Of a stretch of 64,000 nt of DNA, positions 61,059 to 64,000 are shown in pieces. The stretch's first letter is position 1. Each line of letters begins with the position of its first letter. The notes below the pieces were generated by a model that was not told the DNA's origin, ran no database searches, and saw only the letters and a list, made by a program, of their open reading frames with translations. Both the position numbers and the translations under genes were made by a program. The DNA lies in NCBI GenBank assembly GCA_015075425.1, contig JABTUL010000001.1, positions 1 to 64,000 of the forward strand, in the 5' to 3' direction. This DNA is from Spirochaetales bacterium (lineage in GTDB: Bacteria > Spirochaetota > Leptospiria > Leptospirales > Leptonemataceae).

Positions 61059-61338
61059 GGCGGTCCGCTATCCGGGCATCTTTGCCGGGCCCTTCTGCCT
61101 TTTTTTTGTGCACTGCTCCTTTCTGGCCCCCTATTTTGCGGATGAACCGACCATTGATCCCTGTGACCCGGTGGCCAACTACTACCAACCGGGCGGTGCT
61201 CATTACATTGAACGGGATTTTGTGAAAGACGATGGAACTCTGGACTACCAGCGCTATTTCGATTCTCAAAAACCCGGTGCTTCTCCCTGCGATCCGATCC
61301 GCAAGAATGAGGAGCAAAAAAGGGTGATCGGCCCATAA
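61042..61338 (+). CDS. small secreted protein of unknown function
   Basis: Read from TTG 61042, the 98-residue product has a basic N-terminus and leader (FWRRAVRYPGIFAGPFCLFF) ending near YFA-DEP. The mature part has two DPCDP/SPCDP motifs and YYQPGGAHYIERDF. The start is inferred from the signal peptide, because no ATG fits. It ends 40 bases before valS. Confidence 0.45.
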   Translation: MTFWRRAVRYPGIFAGPFCLFFVHCSFLAPYFADEPTIDPCDPVANYYQPGGAHYIERDFVKDDGTLDYQRYFDSQKPGASPCDPIRKNEEQKRVIGP

Positions 61339-61378
61339 AAAGAGTTTTTTGACTGGCCTGGATTCAACATCTGGCCTG

Positions 61379-64000
61379 ATGCGCGAGCTTTCCAGTCGCT
61401 ATGACCATCGAGCCATCGAAAAAAAATGGTATGAGACCTGGGAAAAGAGCGGCGTTTTCAATCCTGACTTTGAACCCACAGAATCGGCTGATAGTGTGGG
61501 GCCTGCCAAGAGGAAAGTTCGACGAAAAACTTTTTCCATCGTCATACCGCCGCCCAATGTAACCGGGCAGCTCCATGTGGGGCATGCCCTCAATCATACC
61601 ATTCAGGATGTCCTGGTCCGGGCAGCGCGCAAAAGGGGATTTCGCACCCTGTATCTGCCCGGAACGGACCATGCAGGCATCGCCACCCAGGCACGTGTTG
61701 AAAAGAACCTCAAGGAAGAGGGTCTGTCCAGGCAGGATCTGGGCCGCGAAGAGTTCATTCGTCGGGTCCGGGACTGGAAGGAACATTCCGGTGGGCTCAT
61801 CACATCACAAATGCGTAAAATGGGTCTGTCTGTGGACTGGAGCCGGGAGCGTTTCACGATGGATGAGGGACTGAGCCGTGCCGTGGTTCGCATCTTCAAC
61901 GACCTGTACAGCCAGGGACTGGTCTATCGCGATACGCGACTGGTAAACTGGGATCCGCAGACGCACACGGTGCTTTCTGATCTCGAAGTCATCCATGAGG
62001 AAATGCAGGGGGAACTGTATTCTTTTGCCTATCCTCTTGCCGATGGTTCGGGGGAAATCGTCGTGGCCACCACAAGGCCGGAAACCATGCTGGGCGATGT
62101 AGCCGTCGCCGTTCATCCAGATGATGAGCGCTATAAAGCATTGATCGGAAAGGTGTTGCGCCATCCCTTCCTTGAGCGGTCGATTACCATTGTTGCCGAT
62201 TCTACAGTGGACCGGGATTTTGGTACGGGCGCTGTTAAGATCACACCGGCACATGATCCGGCCGACTATGAGCTGGGGCGTCGCCATCAACTGGAATCCA
62301 TAAATATTTTTGATGAATCGGCCTGCATCAATGCGGCCGGTGGAAAATTTGCCGGCCTGGATCGTTTCAAGGCGCGGGTGGCCATCAAAGAGGCGCTGGC
62401 CGGCCTGGGCCTTGAGCGCGGGAGCCAGAAGCATACGATGGCTGTCGGTCGTTCGGAGCGATCCGGTGTCATAGTGGAACCCATGATTTCAACCCAATGG
62501 TTTGTGCGTGTAGGCCCGCTGGCGGCAGAGGCCATCAAGGCTGTTGAATCCGGTGCGATTCGCATGATTCCGGAAGTGCGCCGCAATATGTATTTCAGCT
62601 GGATGCGCGAAATCAAGGACTGGTGCATTTCGCGCCAGCTCTGGTGGGGTCACCAGATCCCGGCCTGGTACGGGCCGGATGAAACGGTCTTTGTGGCGCT
62701 TTCGGAAGAGGAAGCGCTTGCGGCGGCTCGAAAGCACTATGGCCAGGACGTGGTCCTGCGGCGTGATCCCGATGTACTGGATACCTGGTTTTCCTCTGCA
62801 CTCTGGCCTTTCAGCACCATGGGCTGGCCAGAAAAGACCGCGGATTTGAGAGATTTCTATCCCACGACAGTGCTGGTCACAGCGTTTGACATCATCTTCT
62901 TCTGGGTGGCCCGGATGATTATGTTTGGCCTCTTTGCTCTGAAGAAACCACCGTTTAAGACTGTTTACATTCATGGCCTCATGCGCGATGAGCAGGGCCG
63001 CAAAATTTCCAAAAGCCTGGGCAATAACATCGATCCTCTCGACATCATTGAAGAGTATGGAGCTGATGCTTATCGCTTTTTTTTGACAGCGACGATTGCG
63101 GAAGGGAAAGATTCCAAGTACTCTCACCAGCGGCTCAAAGGATATAAGAATTTTATCAATAAAATATGGAACTCATCGCGTTTTGTGCTGCTCAATCTTC
63201 CGGCTGATTTTCAGCCACCGGAAGATTTACTTGCATTGCCGCTGGAACAGGAAGATTTCTGGATTCTGTCAGAGCTTGATCAGACCCGTGAGTCGCTCGA
63301 AGATGCTCTGGACAACTGCAAATTTCATCTGGCCAGTGAAATGGTCTATCAGCTGGTCTGGAACCAATTCTGCGACTGGTACATTGAACTCATCAAGCCG
63401 CGCATGTTTGGCAAAATTTCCGTCGAGTCACAGCAGGCGGCACAGGCCACGGCGCATAAGGTTCTTAAAGACATTTTATCTCTCTTGCATCCATTCACTC
63501 CCTACGTGACGGAGGAAATCTACGAACATCTGGGCGGTGAGCATCTTCTAACGGTCAGTTCCTGGCCGCGACCCATCAAATTGTCAGCAAGTGGTAGGCG
63601 AGCCGCGCATGGGCTAAAGCTCGTTCAAGAGGTGGTAGTGGCTGCGCGATCCCTGCGTGCGGAAGCGGGTCTACCGCCCGACCGCAAGATGGATCTGGTA
63701 ATACGCAGCACGGACCGATCCATCCAGGCCGTACTCAAGCAAAAGGAAGCCGCTCTCCTGCGACTGGCTGGGGCCGCGAGTATCAGCGTGCAGGCTGGAT
63801 ACACTCCGCTTAAAGGTGATGCTATGAGTCCCTTCTCTGCCGGAGAAGTTTTTGTGCCACTGGGCACTTTGATCGACCCCGGTAAAGAGCTGGCCCGAAT
63901 GCAAAAAGAGATCGCCGAGCTGGACCGCTATATTCAGGGGCAGGAAAGTAAACTGGGCAATGAATCCTTCCTGTCCAGGGCTCCGTCTGCCGTTGTGGAA
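61379..64000 (+). CDS. valS: valyl-tRNA synthetase (5' 874 codons, runs off the window)
   Basis: ATG 61379 opens a frame that stays open to the end of the window. YDHRAIEKKWYETWE starts the class I synthetase; PPPNVTGQLHVGHALNHT is the HIGH region (near 66); TTRPETMLGDVAVAVHPDD belongs to the editing domain that removes Thr-tRNA-Val; GRKISKSLGNN is KMSKS-like (near 541). The anticodon-binding domain and start of the C-terminal coiled coil (ELARMQKEIAELDRYIQGQE) are present. Only the last few dozen residues are missing. Confidence 0.97.
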   Translation, partial: MRELSSRYDHRAIEKKWYETWEKSGVFNPDFEPTESADSVGPAKRKVRRKTFSIVIPPPNVTGQLHVGHALNHTIQDVLVRAARKRGFRTLYLPGTDHAGIATQARVEKNLKEEGLSRQDLGREEFIRRVRDWKEHSGGLITSQMRKMGLSVDWSRERFTMDEGLSRAVVRIFNDLYSQGLVYRDTRLVNWDPQTHTVLSDLEVIHEEMQGELYSFAYPLADGSGEIVVATTRPETMLGDVAVAVHPDDERYKALIGKVLRHPFLERSITIVADSTVDRDFGTGAVKITPAHDPADYELGRRHQLESINIFDESACINAAGGKFAGLDRFKARVAIKEALAGLGLERGSQKHTMAVGRSERSGVIVEPMISTQWFVRVGPLAAEAIKAVESGAIRMIPEVRRNMYFSWMREIKDWCISRQLWWGHQIPAWYGPDETVFVALSEEEALAAARKHYGQDVVLRRDPDVLDTWFSSALWPFSTMGWPEKTADLRDFYPTTVLVTAFDIIFFWVARMIMFGLFALKKPPFKTVYIHGLMRDEQGRKISKSLGNNIDPLDIIEEYGADAYRFFLTATIAEGKDSKYSHQRLKGYKNFINKIWNSSRFVLLNLPADFQPPEDLLALPLEQEDFWILSELDQTRESLEDALDNCKFHLASEMVYQLVWNQFCDWYIELIKPRMFGKISVESQQAAQATAHKVLKDILSLLHPFTPYVTEEIYEHLGGEHLLTVSSWPRPIKLSASGRRAAHGLKLVQEVVVAARSLRAEAGLPPDRKMDLVIRSTDRSIQAVLKQKEAALLRLAGAASISVQAGYTPLKGDAMSPFSAGEVFVPLGTLIDPGKELARMQKEIAELDRYIQGQESKLGNESFLSRAPSAVVE

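Noticed and set aside
61805-63127. Long minus-strand frames opposite valS
   Set aside because: valS is unambiguous over the whole stretch; the antisense frames have no family resemblance.

Overview
The window is about 64 kb of gene-dense bacterial DNA of moderate to high G+C. It reads most naturally as a chromosome segment of a spirochaete of the Leptospira/Leptonema/Turneriella group. The pointers are a FliG flagellar switch protein with a long N-terminal extension, a uridylyltransferase-only GlmU, a protein with the LA_0442/LA_0875-type N-terminal domain followed by a DUF5683-like region, 7TMR-DISM signalling proteins, many lipoproteins with relaxed lipoboxes, and ASPM-SPD-2-Hydin ('choice-of-anchor D') lipoproteins. 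The assignment is inference; no 16S gene is present.

Layout. (1) 1-3.8 kb is a worn accessory region: a frameshifted HEPN gene, a frameshifted unknown gene and a frameshifted SecB-like chaperone gene, then small YHYH, membrane and helix-turn-helix proteins and a fragment of a PD-(D/E)XK transposase. (2) 3.8-5.5 kb is a three-gene minus-strand operon around a dienelactone hydrolase. (3) 5.6-15.8 kb is a long plus-strand gene train, most junctions overlapping by 1-14 nt, that looks like an envelope glycan or glycolipid pathway: GT4 glycosyltransferase, diacylglycerol-kinase-like enzyme, sugar nucleotidyltransferase, PAP2 phosphatase, PHP phosphoesterase, a glycosyltransferase-sulfotransferase fusion, an SGNH hydrolase, an ABC exporter and a TylF-type methyltransferase. 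A free-standing APS kinase (cysC) at 27 kb could supply PAPS for the sulfotransferase. (4) 15.8-21.5 kb holds signalling and toxin-antitoxin genes: a truncated 7TMR-DISM-like lipoprotein running into a MntA-HepT pair, a class III cyclase fused to bacteriohemerythrin, and a NarL-type regulator with a 7TMR-DISM kinase. (5) 21.5-27.5 kb holds a seven-bladed propeller lipoprotein and a two-gene cassette (Hydin-type lipoprotein plus an unusual PqqD-like/glycosyltransferase protein). The cassette is bracketed by 44-bp direct repeats, one of which is the 3' end of an acyl-carrier-like gene that lacks its phosphopantetheine serine.

(6) 27.6-47.3 kb is core genome: recG, ispE, tRNA-Gln, glmU (N-domain), prs, rplY (L25/CTC), pth, ftsH, acyl-CoA dehydrogenase, a TadA-like deaminase, fliG, a glycosyltransferase, prfA, efp divergent from a KamA/EpmB-like radical SAM enzyme, ispD and a TMEM43-like protein. 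(7) 47.4-57.5 kb holds an oligopeptide ABC transporter without a binding protein, NlpC/P60, RidA, a small regulated minus-strand gene behind two perfect dyads, a formylglycine-generating-enzyme-like lipoprotein, a GC-rich foldable element, a VOC protein, a MATE pump and an SMP-30/paraoxonase-like protein. (8) 57.6-64 kb holds a hendecad coiled-coil protein encoded by 33-bp repeats, a DoxX-like protein, an FkbM methyltransferase pseudogene with a G14 tract, the LA_0442-type protein, two small proteins and the first 874 codons of valS.

Best candidates for something new: the 44-bp-repeat cassette beside the serine-less carrier protein and cysC; the sulfotransferase-containing glycan gene train; the dyads at 52.15-52.25 kb controlling an unrecognised 72-residue protein; and the degraded HEPN/SecB-like gene group at the left end.
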